This document shows, in pieces, positions 50,008-60,559 of a stretch of DNA of 64,000 nucleotides. The translations under genes were made by a program, and so were the position numbers. The notes below the pieces were generated by a model that worked only from the letters and a program-made list of their open reading frames with translations, did not search any database and was not told where the DNA came from. The stretch lies in contig JAGTXK010000187.1 in the NCBI GenBank assembly GCA_019096195.1, forward strand, positions 310,001 to 374,000, given 5' to 3'. The number at the start of each line of letters is the position of its first letter. Within the stretch, counting starts at the first letter, position 1. The stretch comes from Boletus sp. NGJ. Lineage: Eukaryota > Basidiomycota > Agaricomycetes > Boletales > Boletaceae.

Positions 50008-53000
50008 ATGGCACAACGTCCCACTGCAGAAATAAAGGTTCCCTCAGAAGACCCCAAGAAGAAGACGGAAGAAGAAGAGAAGAAAGCCACGGAGAAGAAA
50101 ACTGGCACGTCTAAAACTGATGGTGACAAGAAGGAAGAGGAGGAGGAGCTGGTGCGTCAGACCAGCGTGATCAACGTGCCAAGCACTGACAATGTACATC
50201 GTAGTCGGAAGAGGATGCTCAGCTTAAGTCTGAGCTTGAGATGTTAATTGAGAGATTGAAGGTACGACGTCGCCTTTCCGTAGCCTGTGCTTGCACATAT
50301 GCCTCGATCAGGAACCCAACACTGAGCTGTATAGGCCCGCTCTCGAAACTCTGCGTGTACTCATAAGAACGTCGACATCTTCCATGACATCGGTTCCTAA
50401 GCCTCTCAAATTTCTTCATCCTCACTACCCCGAGCTCCAGAAGCTTTTCGATACTTGGTCCCCGTCTGAGGACAAGGTAAGTATTTCCATGAGATTCATA
50501 CTACGCGTCTGATCGTTTTTAGAGTCTATTTGCGGACATCTTATCTGTGCTTGCCATGACGTACTCAGATACCCAACCACGAGGGACTCTCCGGTATCGG
50601 TTACTCTCGGCCTCCCTCCTCCCACCATCATCGACGATACCGGAGCCAAGTTCATGGGGACACGAGTATGTTCGTCATCTAGCAGCAGAGCTCGGGGAAG
50701 AATACACAATCCGACAAGAGGGTGAAGACGCGGTTTCGTCCCCTCCTGATGCGAATGCTGATGCGAAATCAAAACCTGAGCCTATCAATATCCCTGGGAC
50801 TATTGATGATTTACGCGCACTTGCAATGGAATGCGCAAAGTTCTTCCTCAGCCATAATGCTGAGCCTGACGCTGTGGATCTCTTGGTGGAGCTCGAAATG
50901 GTAGAACGAATAGCAGGATTGGTTGACATCAACACGTTCGGACGCGTTTGCACGTACATGGACCGGTTAGTAACGATACATACTGGGTTCTCGTGATATC
51001 TCATGACCTCTTTAGATGCGTGACTCTTCTACCACCCCCCGATGATGTCGCCTTCCTACGGGCTATCCACAACATATATCTTCAATTTTCTAAGTTTCCC
51101 GAGGCTCTTAGCGTGGCAGTTCGTCTAAACGACGCAGAATTGATTCGACAAGACTTCAATGCGTCCGGGAATCCGTCAGTCACTTTCATCGTCTTTTCGT
51201 CATGTTCTGAACCGAAACTCCAGGATAATGAGACGCCAACTCGCCCTCCTCCTTTCTCGTTCTCAAATACCACTGGAGTGGCTACAGCCCTCAGCGTCCG
51301 AAGATGCCGATGCAGAAACAGAACTTCCCGAGGATATCGTGGGATGCCTCAGCAACACCCACCTAAGTAGATTCTTCAGAGAATTTGGCAGGGAAGTCGG
51401 TGTTGCGGAACCCAAGAGCTTGGAAGATGTATACAAAAGCCATCTTGAGAATACGCGTAAGCACATGTTCTTGAGCCCAAATTGACAAGAACATATCGGT
51501 TTTTTCCAACAGGAGGAGGCTTGTCTGTGAATGTCGACTCCGCCCGAGGAAACCTAGCGGGCACATTCGTCAATGCATTTGTCAATGCTGGGTTTGGAAA
51601 CGATAAACTCATGGTGGAAGCAGAAGAGGGTAATAGTTGGGTGTACAAGAACAAGGATCATGGTCAGTCGCGTATTCCGCGCCATGGCCTTTACTAATAC
51701 AACCCAGGTATGATGAGTGCTGCAGCCAGTTTGGGACTCAGCTTGCTTTGGGACACGGATATCGGTCTCAGTCACGTCGACAAGTACACGTACTCATCAG
51801 AGGAGCACATCAAGGCTGGTGCCCTTCTCGCTACAGGTCTCCTAAACTCGGGTGTCCGTACGGAAGCCGATGCCGCGCTAGCCCTTCTCGGGGAATATAC
51901 AACAAATCCGTCGCTACCCCTGAAAACCGCCTCCATTGTTGGTCTTGGGTTGGCATATGCCGGTTCGCACCGTGAAGACCTACTCGCCCTTCTCCTACCT
52001 GCGGTGGCCGATGAATCTACTTCAACCGAGGTTGCTGCGCTGAGCGCTCTTTCACTCGGCTTTGTGTTCGTCGGGAGTGGCAATGGTGAAATTACCAGCA
52101 CTATTCTCCAAACCCTGATGGAAAGAGACGAAAAATCGCTCGGAGACAAATGGGGACGGTTCTTGGCTCTAGGACTTGCCCTTCTTTATGTTGGTAAATA
52201 CGTTCTCTGTTGCCCGTTTAACGAATGTCATGGTGACCGAAAATGTTCAGGACTTCAGGATGCGTCGGATGCAACGCTTGAAACCCTCAAAGCCATTGAG
52301 CATCCGATCTCGAGACAAGCCCAGATTCTTGTGGAGGTTTGTTCGTTTGCGGCTACGGGAAATGTTTTACGAGTACAGAGACTTCTCCATCTATGCGGCG
52401 AACACTTGGAAGCCGCGAAGGAGAGGGAAGAGGCAGCCAGGGAAGAAAAGAAGGAAGAAGAAAAGAAGGAAAAGAAAGAGGACGAGCAAAAACCAGACGA
52501 TACCTTCATGTCATTCACTGTGCTTGGCATCTCTATAATTGCAATGGGTGAGGAGATCGGTTCAGAAATGTCAATGCGACAGTTCAACCATCTGGTAAGC
52601 TTGAATAGTTTACTGCGTGTAGCTTTGCTCACAAGCAATGGTAGATGCACTATGGCGATCCTATCATCCGTAAATCTGTTCCTCTCGCTCTCGGTCTGAT
52701 CAACGCTTCAAATCCCCAACTGCCCGTACTCGACACGCTCTCGAAATACAGCCACGACAACGACCTCCAGGTCGCGCTCAATGCCATCTTTGCAATGGGT
52801 CTGGTTGGCGCAGGAACCAACAACGCTCGTCTTGCCCAAATGCTCCGGCAACTCGCAGGGTACTACCACAAGGAACCCGATTGCTTGTTCATCGTGCGCA
52901 TCGCACAAGGGTTGGTACACATGGGCAAGGGCACGATAGGGCTTAATCCCTTCTTCTCTGACCGTAACATCATGAATCGGCAGGCTGTCGCTGGTTTGTT

Positions 53001-53471
53001 GGCGACGATCACAGCCTTCACGGATGCCAAAGCTTGTGAGTGATATATGATGCGTCCTCGACGACACCAAACTCAAGTCTGAATATGCACCATAGTCGTG
53101 CTAGACAGGCATCACTGGATGCTGTACTATCTCGTGACCGCCATGTATCCGCGGTTCCTGATCACTCTTAACGAAGACCTCGAAAACCTACCTGTGACGG
53201 TCCGTGTTGGCCAGGTAAGTTGACTGTTGTTCCCGAATCGCTTTGGCACGGTACTCATGGCATCGACGAGGCCGTTGATGTGGTCGGACAAGCTGGTAAA
53301 CCTCGCACGATCTCTGGTTTCCAGACGCACCAGACGCCGGTGCGCTTGGGCACGACAGAGAGAGCGGAGCTGGCCACGGAAGAGTATATCCCGTATGCAC
53401 ACGTCCTCGAAGGATTTGTCATTCTGCAAAAGAATCCTGGGTACGAGAAGGAGGATGCAATGCAATTATAG
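50008..53471 (+). CDS. RPN1: 26S proteasome regulatory particle base subunit RPN1
   Basis: Scaffold of the 19S base that binds ubiquitin receptors and shuttle factors. ATG at 50008 starts [20 protein letters not shown] with a charged Lys/Glu tail; after an intron come [37 protein letters not shown] and [20 protein letters not shown]. Further exons give the toroid of PC repeats, such as [60 protein letters not shown] and [21 protein letters not shown] long Lys/Glu insert (52420-52500, [13 protein letters not shown]) lies before [20 protein letters not shown]. The C-terminal part has [40 protein letters not shown] and the end [22 protein letters not shown] at 53469-53471. About ten introns; size near 920 residues, as expected. 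Confidence 0.93.
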
Positions 53472-53527
53472 ATTTTGGGCGCATGTACTTTGAAATGATA
53501 CTTTCACTTTTCATCGTGCAGTTAGTA

Positions 53528-53779
53528 TTACCTTGCTTGCAAGGTCTCTTGCCGTGTCATTATTCGGTGCCTGCCAGTGAGCAACCGTGATAACTTACTC
53601 GTTCAAGATTCCAAAGGAAGTGTTACTAAGGAAGTGTTAACATCAATCACGAGGACATGTTTTACTGTCTCTGTTTCACTTACTTCCACCATCTCGTTGT
53701 CTTATACACGTACCTACATCATATATACATTCTCACTGGCAAGCAAGGTTGGCGCCGACGCTTAGTCGGCACTTCCAAG
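53528..53779 (+). mobile_element. 252-bp non-autonomous Helentron-like element downstream of RPN1
   Basis: It begins TTACCTTGCTTGCAAGGTCT, the same terminal palindrome as the 1.4-kb element (minus-strand start TTACCTTGTTTACAAGGTCA). Near its other end are the inverted motif GGCAAGCAAGGTTGG, a hairpin (GCCGAC...GTCGGC, 53755-53770) and ACTTCCAAG, parallel to AAACAAGGTTACTGCC, hairpin and ACTTCCTCTAG in the larger element. Flanks are A on the left (GTA) and T on the right, with no target repeat, as for Helitrons. No coding capacity. Confidence 0.7.
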
Positions 53780-53862
53780 TAAAGGTAGCTAGCGCTCTTT
53801 TTACCTTATTTGGATACGACACTTGAAGTAATCTGGCGCAGACAACTCTCTCCGGGAACGCG

Positions 53863-54419
53863 ATGACGACTTTCTCCGTCTCCTCGCTCTACCAATGGCC
53901 TCGGCACTGCACCCCAAAAGCACGCGAGATAGTGTTGAACATCATCAACTCGTCCAAAACGCCGTTGGCGACCAAGGACATCTACAACCTCGCCATCAAA
54001 CCCGCTCGCGCTAACACGCCCGCACCTCACGCGGGCGAAGAAATACGGTCCATGAGGTATGTTCCCTCCTCTTTCTGCGCTGAAACTCATCTACCACGTG
54101 GGACAGGTATTTGAAGACGGTCGTCCTCCGCAATTTGGCCGCACAGAACTGCGTCGAGAAGGTCAGGACGCAAGGCGCGTTCACAGCGTGGTTGTGGAGA
54201 CCTAAACAAGCCCCTCCGGCAAGCCCAACCAAGCGGAAAGTCATGACCTCCACACTCCCTGGTTCGACGGAGCTCACCCCAGCGGCGGTTGGTGTAGGCG
54301 AAGATTGGAGTCACCTGAACAACCGGAGACAAAGAGCAAGGAAGATGAAAGTAGAGAGAGACCTACAGAGGATGCTAGAGGTTCAGAAAATGCAGAGAAA
54401 AGCTGTATTACAGCATTAG
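53863..54419 (+). CDS. small uncharacterised protein
   Basis: Exon 1 (53863-54056) reads MTTFSVSSLYQWPRHCTPKA, REIVLNIINSSKTPLATKDI, YNLAIKPAR and ends EEIRSMR before a GTATGT donor. Exon 2 (from about 54108) reads YLKTVVLRNLAAQNCVEKVR, TQGAFTAWLWRP, a Pro/Thr stretch and a basic helical end (DWSHLNNRRQRARKMKVERD). About 168 residues. The alternation of a helix, STKTPLATKDIYNLA and a YLK-V turn resembles a winged-helix layout, but I cannot name a family. The basic C-terminus suggests contact with nucleic acid or the ribosome (inference). Convergent with the next small gene. Confidence 0.6.
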
Positions 54420-54556
54420 CGGTGCTGAAGGGCTCGGCAAGCCACGAAGTTGGAGCCTGCTGCATGCCCAATCTCTCAAACGTTGCCGTATACATATGGC
54501 AAGGTATCCAATGATTGTATACATGGCTGAAGCGCTGATTGTTATCACCCGCTCGT

Positions 54557-54871
54557 TCAACTTCCTAATATCGAGAAAGTTTGTTTGTACACTGCGATGT
54601 GCACTTGGCGGGCTACCATAGTATCAAGAAATGTCAAACCAGGCACGGCCTTGAGGCTGCTCCAGCACCTTGCAGCGGAACCCGTCATCTCGCCAGCTTT
54701 CTTGCACGAAAGGATATAGAAAGTCTTATCATCCACCTCGTCATAAAATGTGATCTGTCCTCGCAAAGGGTGGGCAAGGGGAGCAGCGTCCCCGGGAGCC
54801 TGAGATGCACCTTGCGACTCGACCCCACTGAGAAGGTCCCACGTACCGTGAGTAGCGTCGTCGATGAGCAT
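54557..54871 (-). CDS. small uncharacterised protein, 104 residues
   Basis: Single open exon MLIDDATHGTWDLLSGVESQ to QVHIAVYKQTFSILGS. The middle, LRGQITFYDEVDDKTFYIL and SCKKAGEMTGSAARCWSSLK with AVPGLTFLDTMVARQVHIAV, has the balance of a folded domain, and codon use resembles the host genes. It lies between two host genes with its own ATG and stop. An extra upstream exon is possible. Family not recognised; an alternative view as the last exon of the deacetylase gene is disfavoured because that frame closes at 55053. Confidence 0.5.
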   Translation of the reverse strand: MLIDDATHGTWDLLSGVESQGASQAPGDAAPLAHPLRGQITFYDEVDDKTFYILSCKKAGEMTGSAARCWSSLKAVPGLTFLDTMVARQVHIAVYKQTFSILGS

Positions 54872-55052
54872 ACGCTTACTGTGCCACCCCGAATATCAGC
54901 TGGTTGAATCATCCGTCACTCGACGCCTCTGCTGCTCTGATGAGTTGTGGAACCGGAAAGGCGCAGAAATTAGTCTGGATAGCTTTTCCGCATCTTTGGG
55001 AATTGGCTCTGACGAACGGCAGGATAGATAAGTGTGGATGTTCACTCGGGCA

Positions 55053-56619
55053 CTACGATGTACTTTCTCCGGATAGTCGTCGTTGTAACAAAGTCTGAAC
55101 TCTTCCAAAGGTATCTTCGACGTGTTGCAAGTATTCGTCCGAATTTTGGTCTTGCATGTTGCCAGCAGGGACATCCAGCGTAAACGAGGGTTGATACAAA
55201 GGAAATGCGGGATGGTCCGGAATCTCTGCATCTAGAGAGAGTGATCTGCTAGCCTGAAACCAGAGTTTGTGAGATCGACATTCCAATTAACCATGTCACC
55301 CACCACAACCGACGTCAGAAAAGCCCAGGAACGTGCGGCATTCGGGGAGTTGTATCCTCCTTAACGGAACGTTTGGTAATGAATTCATGACGAATATTTG
55401 GCACATACCGCCTCCGAGAAGGAGCTTCTTTCCAGACCATGTTTGGACTATTCTATCAACACACCAACCGAGTGACCCTAGGCCACCGATCGACCAGTTC
55501 CAAGTCGCCATAGGGTCACCTGCAAGCCCATCCACGCCACATTGCACTATGATGAAGTCTGGCTGGAACGTATCCTTGATCCTCTCGATGACTGGCCACA
55601 CTCGCACAAATGTCCGGCAGGAAGCACCTCTTTGAAGTGGGAGAGACAATGTAAATGGGTCGAATGAAGCATCATCTGGATTTGGCAGCACAGACAGGGA
55701 GGATGGAGGAAAGAAACCAGGAGCATGGTGATGAATCGAGAGCGTCTGAAGTGCAGTCCCTTTCTGTGTCAAATCAGCCAAGCGGAATTAAAATTTCCTT
55801 ACCAGAACTTGAGACACCGCAGTTAGACTGGGGTGATGAAAAGCATGCGAGACCGCATCCGAAAAATGCAGATCCAAGTCGAGGTACATCACACGAGACC
55901 TACGTAGGGGAACTGAACACGGAGAAGGTGAAATGCGTCTCAGAGCAAGGATTGCCAAGACACAATCGGCAACGTAGCAAAACCCAGAAGCATGGGACTT
56001 TTGTGCATGATGCCTAGAATTAATCGACGGGGAGCCTGCCAGTGAAAAAAGCTTCAGGGAAATCAGTGGAGCGTAGCTGACCTGCCTCCATCCCAACAAA
56101 CAGCAACCTCGCAGGAGTTATCCTTTATTGCATCGACAGCTGTCAACGTTGCTCCTGCGACCAGTGGTATATACTCATGCATTCCTCGGAATGGTGGGCA
56201 ATCCTACTCTGCATGTATGATACAACCACAACAGTATAACAGAACACGCACGTCCTCAAGCCCAAACTCGGCAACTTGAGACGGGTCTTCGTAGTCGTTG
56301 GAAGGATTCAAGGCATAATCAAGATAGTTGCGAGTATGATAAGCCAAAAGCTCTTTGCTGGTAGCTCTGCGGGGACGGAGGAATTTGATACACTTCTGAC
56401 CATCGGAAGCAGTCAATGACTGAATGCCAAATGCGTTTACCAATGAGTGCACCAATAATGAGCGGTTTTTATTCGAAGGCAGCAGAGACGACACCTGGAA
56501 GTTATCGTCATTGAGATGGCCCCTTGGTCTCGGGCCTCCCAAGTCATACTTACCCTGACTAGTTCGTCGGAAACAATGTAAGCAACTGAAAGAGTCCCAC
56601 TTGAATTATGTTGTTGCAT
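55053..56619 (-). CDS. class I histone deacetylase (HDAC8/HOS1-like)
   Basis: Zinc-dependent lysine deacetylase, likely nuclear. Exon 1 starts MQQHNSSGTLSVAYIVSDEL (56619); exon 2 VSSLLPSNKNRSLLVHSLVN and KELLAYHTRNYLDYAL. Then DCPPFRGMHEYIPLVAGATL, AVCWDGGR and, after an intron, HHAQKSHASGFCYVADCVLA, holding the family's His-His and zinc-region signature. RVMYLDLDLHFSDAVSHAFH gives the D-x-H zinc ligands, TLSIHHHAPGFFP follows, and FQPDFIIVQCGVDGLAGDP supplies the distal Asp region. GYNSPNAARSWAFLTSVVVG follows an intron, then FPLYQPSFTLDVPAGNMQDQ, NSDEYLQHVEDTFGRV and a stop at 55053. About 430 residues. All residues needed for catalysis appear present. The large transposon upstream begins 78 bp before its start codon. 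Confidence 0.85.
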
Positions 56620-56777
56620 GGCAGAGTCTGTGTTTTGGCAGTAAAGATTGGTAGCTAGTATGGGTGGCGTACAATTGAACCAGATTTGACACACGAATCA
56701 CCTTGCTTGGCAAGGTCCTTTGAGTGTTGGCTTCGTGTGCAAATCGTCCACACGACCAAATAGACATGATGAAAATG

Positions 56778-56797
56778 CAATAAATAAATAAATAAAT
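56778..56797 (+). repeat. (TAAA)5 microsatellite
   Basis: AATAAATAAATAAATAAATG inside the Helentron-like terminal region. Confidence 0.85.
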
Positions 56798-58382
56798 GCT
56801 TAGCAGAAGGAAGATCTACTGCGGTGATTTCTTTGTTGCTTAGACAGATGCTATTACAATGTATGGGAGAAGATCACCCGTCAGCTGGCTGCGTCACTTA
56901 TTGCTCCATAAAAACTGTCTTCGAATCTTTCTTTTGTATCCCTTGCAGCTTGTCACAGTCGATGCTCTTCTTCTTTCAACTGTTCGCTTGGATGCCGAGT
57001 GAATAGGTTGCTTTTGAAGTTGTGTAATAAGCGGGTCGTATCACGACCGTGTGTACGGGAGAGTGCTACGTATGCATTGAATGGGGTCAGAGTGAAGCTT
57101 GTTGTCTTTCCAATGTCGACAATAGCACGTTCCAGGGTTTGGCCTTGTGACTTGAAATCTGTAAATGCATATGCTGGTGTAATTGGTAATTGCCTGCGTG
57201 TTACGCGTGTACGTGGGCGCAATCCAATATAAAATTGGCATACGAGTGGTGCAAGCAGCACCTCGTTTTCAGATAGATTTGGAAGGGGTTGAATTGTGTA
57301 TGAGCCTTGTGTTTTGATAATAATGAAGAGGGGGGGGTAGAGAAGGTTGATTGTTTGGGTACTGTTCTCGGCTGTGAGTATGTTTCGCTCGCGAGGATCG
57401 AGAACAATGTCTGTAACAGTTCTGCGGGAACCGTTGGCCAGGTTTGCTGCTGTCGAGATATTCTCGGTAATCATGACCTTCATCCCAAGTGCGAGATTGG
57501 TTTTCGATGGGAGGTCTCCAGTGTCATCGACAGGCATTTTGGCAATTACGAGACACTGTTGCATTGATAATGCGCCTTTGTTGGTTGAATCCTCTGCAGG
57601 AATTGGTGCATTCCGCTCACAGCACAATGTTTCGCGACAGAGAGGGTGTTCCATTGCATGCGTACACAATTGCAAGGTGTAATTAAGATGGTGTCTTGCC
57701 ATGGTGGTTGTGAGAAATTGGGAACATTGCAGCGTTCGTCTGTAAGAACGAGACTGCACAGAATGGAGAGATCATTTGTGGTACACTCTCCCTCTCGCGC
57801 TTGTTGCAGTATTGCCCTCCATACAGGATCAGTGATTCGTCTTTGTTCTGTAAGAATGATGACAGTGTCTGTCTGCATGAATATGTACCGTCCTAGATCA
57901 CATTTGCTGGTCGGTTGTTTTTGATTGTAAAGGGCGCGATTCTGACAACCTTGTGAAAGTCGTTAGTTAAAATGAAAATGAATTTTTAGTTTAATACACA
58001 TTTACATACCGACTGGAGGGATTTGATGAAAGTCGCCCGTGAACAGTAGGCTTAAACCTTCGAAAGGGGACAGACGAGTCCTCCTTTCCTAGGACTATTG
58101 ACAGCACTTGTGACAAATCGGACAAAGTATCTGTGGTAAGCATGCTGCATTCATCGATTGTTCCTGGACCCAGAGGGGACAGGTTTGCAATCCAAGAATG
58201 CGTGGGAAGTGCCAAAAGTCGACGCCCATGGGAAGTCTTGGCTTGACTTAATGGGAACCTAATCTTAATCTCAGTGTTGGGGCTCGCATCGCCCAGGGCA
58301 GAGGCCTGAGGGCTGGTGGTCATCACAATACTCCATCATCTGAACACTCCATTATCTACAACAACAGTACTATGATTTTATC

Positions 58383-59460
58383 ATGTCGAGCTTGGTCGTA
58401 AATGAATTGGACGTGCAGGTCGTTTTGGCTGTTTCAGAGGACATTGAGTGTGATGTGGATGTAGCGAACGGCATTGTCAGTTTGTGCAGACTTGGCGATG
58501 TGTTTGACTTTGTGGGTGTTCGTCACATGCCACTCCTTGTGTACTCGTTCAGTTTCAGTCGCTGACACAACTGGTTCATTCCTTTCCATACCTCACTGTC
58601 ACTGCATTGGAGAGTGTCGCTTTGATTCATCATGTTCCTTTTAGTCAATGCTGGCCTAAGAATTGGCTCATGGAAGAACTGCACCATCATGAATGTAATG
58701 CACCTTGCAAGTCTGATCTTGTGTTCATCTTTGAGCAACATCGCAAAAGTGGAAGGGTCAGTCGACGCAGGCATGTGAACGAGAATGATGCACACATTGT
58801 GCATGAATTTGTGCAGTCCCAAGAATGCACAATGTGGTCATGCGATGGGATTCATTATGTCTTGTCACATCTTCTTAAAACACAATATCAGATAGCGCCT
58901 GATGATGATGGGCTGTCGTCTCTTCTCGTAGACGTACTGTTACCTTTCATACTGTCAATGTATACACTGACATCCCAGGACACCAATTTTTTAATGAGTG
59001 CTCATTTGGTTGCATGCGCGAGTATAGTACTGCTACTCACCAGGATAGGATTCAACTACTCCGAGTGCATCATTGCCCTACAGTCAACCGTTGGCCAGAC
59101 GAACCACCTCACTTACTACTTTTGCCAATATGCATTGCTATGGAATATCACCTTGTTGGTACAAACATTATCATGAATGATGCAAAAAATGTCCCTTCTT
59201 TATTCGACCTGTTGGGTTAGTCTCCAACATGATTTATGTTCATTGTTTTCTCACATAGTACAGCAATCATTAATGATTCTAACATACATCGCATATATTT
59301 CACCTCCATTGACACTGCACTGAGAGCTCTCTCCATCCTATCACACTCAGCTGTTATCTTCGAGCTAAATGGTATGAACTGACATTTGTTCTCTCATCCT
59401 TACAACATTCCTCAACACAGTAAATACGACATAAAATTTATGCTATTCCCCCTTGTACTT
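58383..59460 (+). other. segment of about 1.1 kb of unknown origin splitting the helicase
   Basis: The helicase frames to the right (ending TGVAAS, about 59590) and left (from 58326) should be nearly adjacent, so this segment looks inserted. It has an open plus-strand stretch (58607-59176: NWLMEELHHHECNAPCKSDL, RKSGRVSRRRHVNENDAHIV) and an equally open minus-strand one (58523-58822). I cannot tell which, if either, was coding. No flanking repeat was found. Confidence 0.35.
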
Positions 59461-59695
59461 CGTTGCATTCATCAATTGTTAATAAAAGTTTTCCTGTGAT
59501 GTTCTCTGTTTGATGTTTTGCCATTTCCGGAGAAGGATGTGTCGCCCATTTGTTTGTTCATCGTCTGAAGATTGGAATACCTGCTCAGGATGGATGCTGC
59601 TACACCCGTCATTGCAGTTTTTGCAAATTTCTGTGATACCGAAAACTGTTCATATAAATGTAAGATGGTTTCCAGTAAGTGAGTTTTGCCTGTAT

Positions 59696-59835
59696 GGTAC
59701 AGGCATGGCTGGGCTGGGCCCTGGGCCCTAGCAAGCCATCAATAGGAGCTCAGGCTTCAATTTTTCCAAGCCTGAGCCCTTGAAAGCCAAGTCAGAGCCA
59801 GGGCTTTGGGGCCGGGCCAGGCCCGGCACATCACT
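59696..59835. mobile_element. 140-bp GC-rich hAT-like insertion in helicase Walker A
   Basis: GGCTGGGCTGGGCCCTGGGC at one end and GGGGCCGGGCCAGGCCCGGC at the other make GC-rich ends, in an AT-rich setting. CCTGTAT occurs directly before (59689-59695) and after (59837-59843); with one more base the repeat is 8 bp with one mismatch, the hAT size. Taking it out joins EGD-TG to TG-KTH, giving EGDTGKTH. Non-coding. Confidence 0.65.
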
Positions 59836-60132
59836 ACCTGTATCTCCTTCACTGAGAATCAACATTCGTAATGGAGTGGGGTCTTCTCCTTGAAGATAAG
59901 ATATGAGATGATTCCGAATAATTGTATATGCCATATGCTGGTCTTTGGTTAAATTTGTGATACCATCTTTGTCATTCCTTTGGTCGGTCTCACTCGAAGA
60001 GGATAAGTCTGTTTTCATGGTCTCTACCTTTTCTCGACTGGGCTGTCCTGATATAACTCTTCTGTTGTCCATTTCACATTGATCTGAACCACTCTTCTTG
60101 TCTCTGTGTTCTGCGTGCTCTATTTTTTCCAT

Positions 60133-60559
60133 CCAATGTCGTAGTGATTATAAGCTTTCGTCAGTCCCTTTCTTTATAGTATGTTTGTAGGTGGTTGCAT
60201 GCGAGGATATGTCAAATATCCCCATTTCATCTGCTGTGTCGATGGCAACTTTGGCATAAAGGTGTTCATGGGTCGAGAAACAATTGGTGATTGCTGTGTC
60301 AATAGTCTCTTCAGTGATTTTATCAGCATCTGTGTTACACTCTCTCACATTGTCTTCATCTTCCATATCACATCCTGTGGTCACAATCCTCTGTAGCATA
60401 TGGTGAGCCTGCTTGCAAAATGCCCGACATGTACGGCTGATCCCGTGGTGGGCCCAAGATATATGAGGCCCGTGAGCCACGGTTGGGCCTGGCTGAGATG
60501 GACATATGTAGGATACGGAAGAGCCTGGAAAGGGTAAGTAAATGAAGTGTTGATATAAA
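60133..60559. other. decayed element or intergenic stretch, no gene assigned
   Basis: Short frames on both strands. The minus-strand frame ending near 60148 (SHEHLYAKVAIDTADEMGIF) may be another worn piece of the Helitron-type protein upstream of LTKDQ. CCCGTGGTGGGCCCAAGATA near 60440 is GC-rich like the hAT-like insertion. Confidence 0.3.

Larger units (their letters stand above)
56698..60132 (-). mobile_element. decayed Helentron/Helitron-type element with helicase remnants
   Basis: The left edge shows TCACCTTGCTTGGCAAGGTC (56698-56717), the third copy of the ACCTTG palindrome in this window, about 250 bp beyond the helicase stop, just as in the 1.4-kb element. Between 56953 and 60132 lie minus-strand PIF1-type helicase pieces. 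The other end was not found; a hairpin followed by ACTTCC, as in the smaller elements, was not seen to the right, so the boundary at 60132 is only the last recognised coding. No Rep (HUH) domain was seen, so the element is at best a partial copy. Confidence 0.6.
56953..60132 (-). pseudogene. PIF1-like helicase of a Helitron-type element, in pieces
   Basis: From right to left on the minus strand: NLTKDQHMAYTIIRNHLISY and LRMLILSEGDTG (60132-59840), interrupted in Walker A by a 140-bp insertion, then TGKTHLLETI and KFAKTAMTGVAAS (59690-59590). After a gap come KTSHGRRLLALPTHSWIANL and GPGTIDECSMLTTDTLSDL (58326-58090, Walker B DE) with FTGDFHQIPPV in a neighbouring frame near 58030. A longer piece lies at 57759-56953: MKVMITENISTAANLANGSR, LLAPLVCQFYIGLRPRTRV and the final motifs ITPAYAFTDFKSQGQTLERA and AYVALSRTHGRD. 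About five breaks plus the insertions. Inactive. Confidence 0.75.

Noticed and set aside
54557-54871. This ORF as last exon of the histone deacetylase
   Set aside because: The deacetylase frame closes at 55053 after family-like sequence, and no splice pair that would extend it was convincing.
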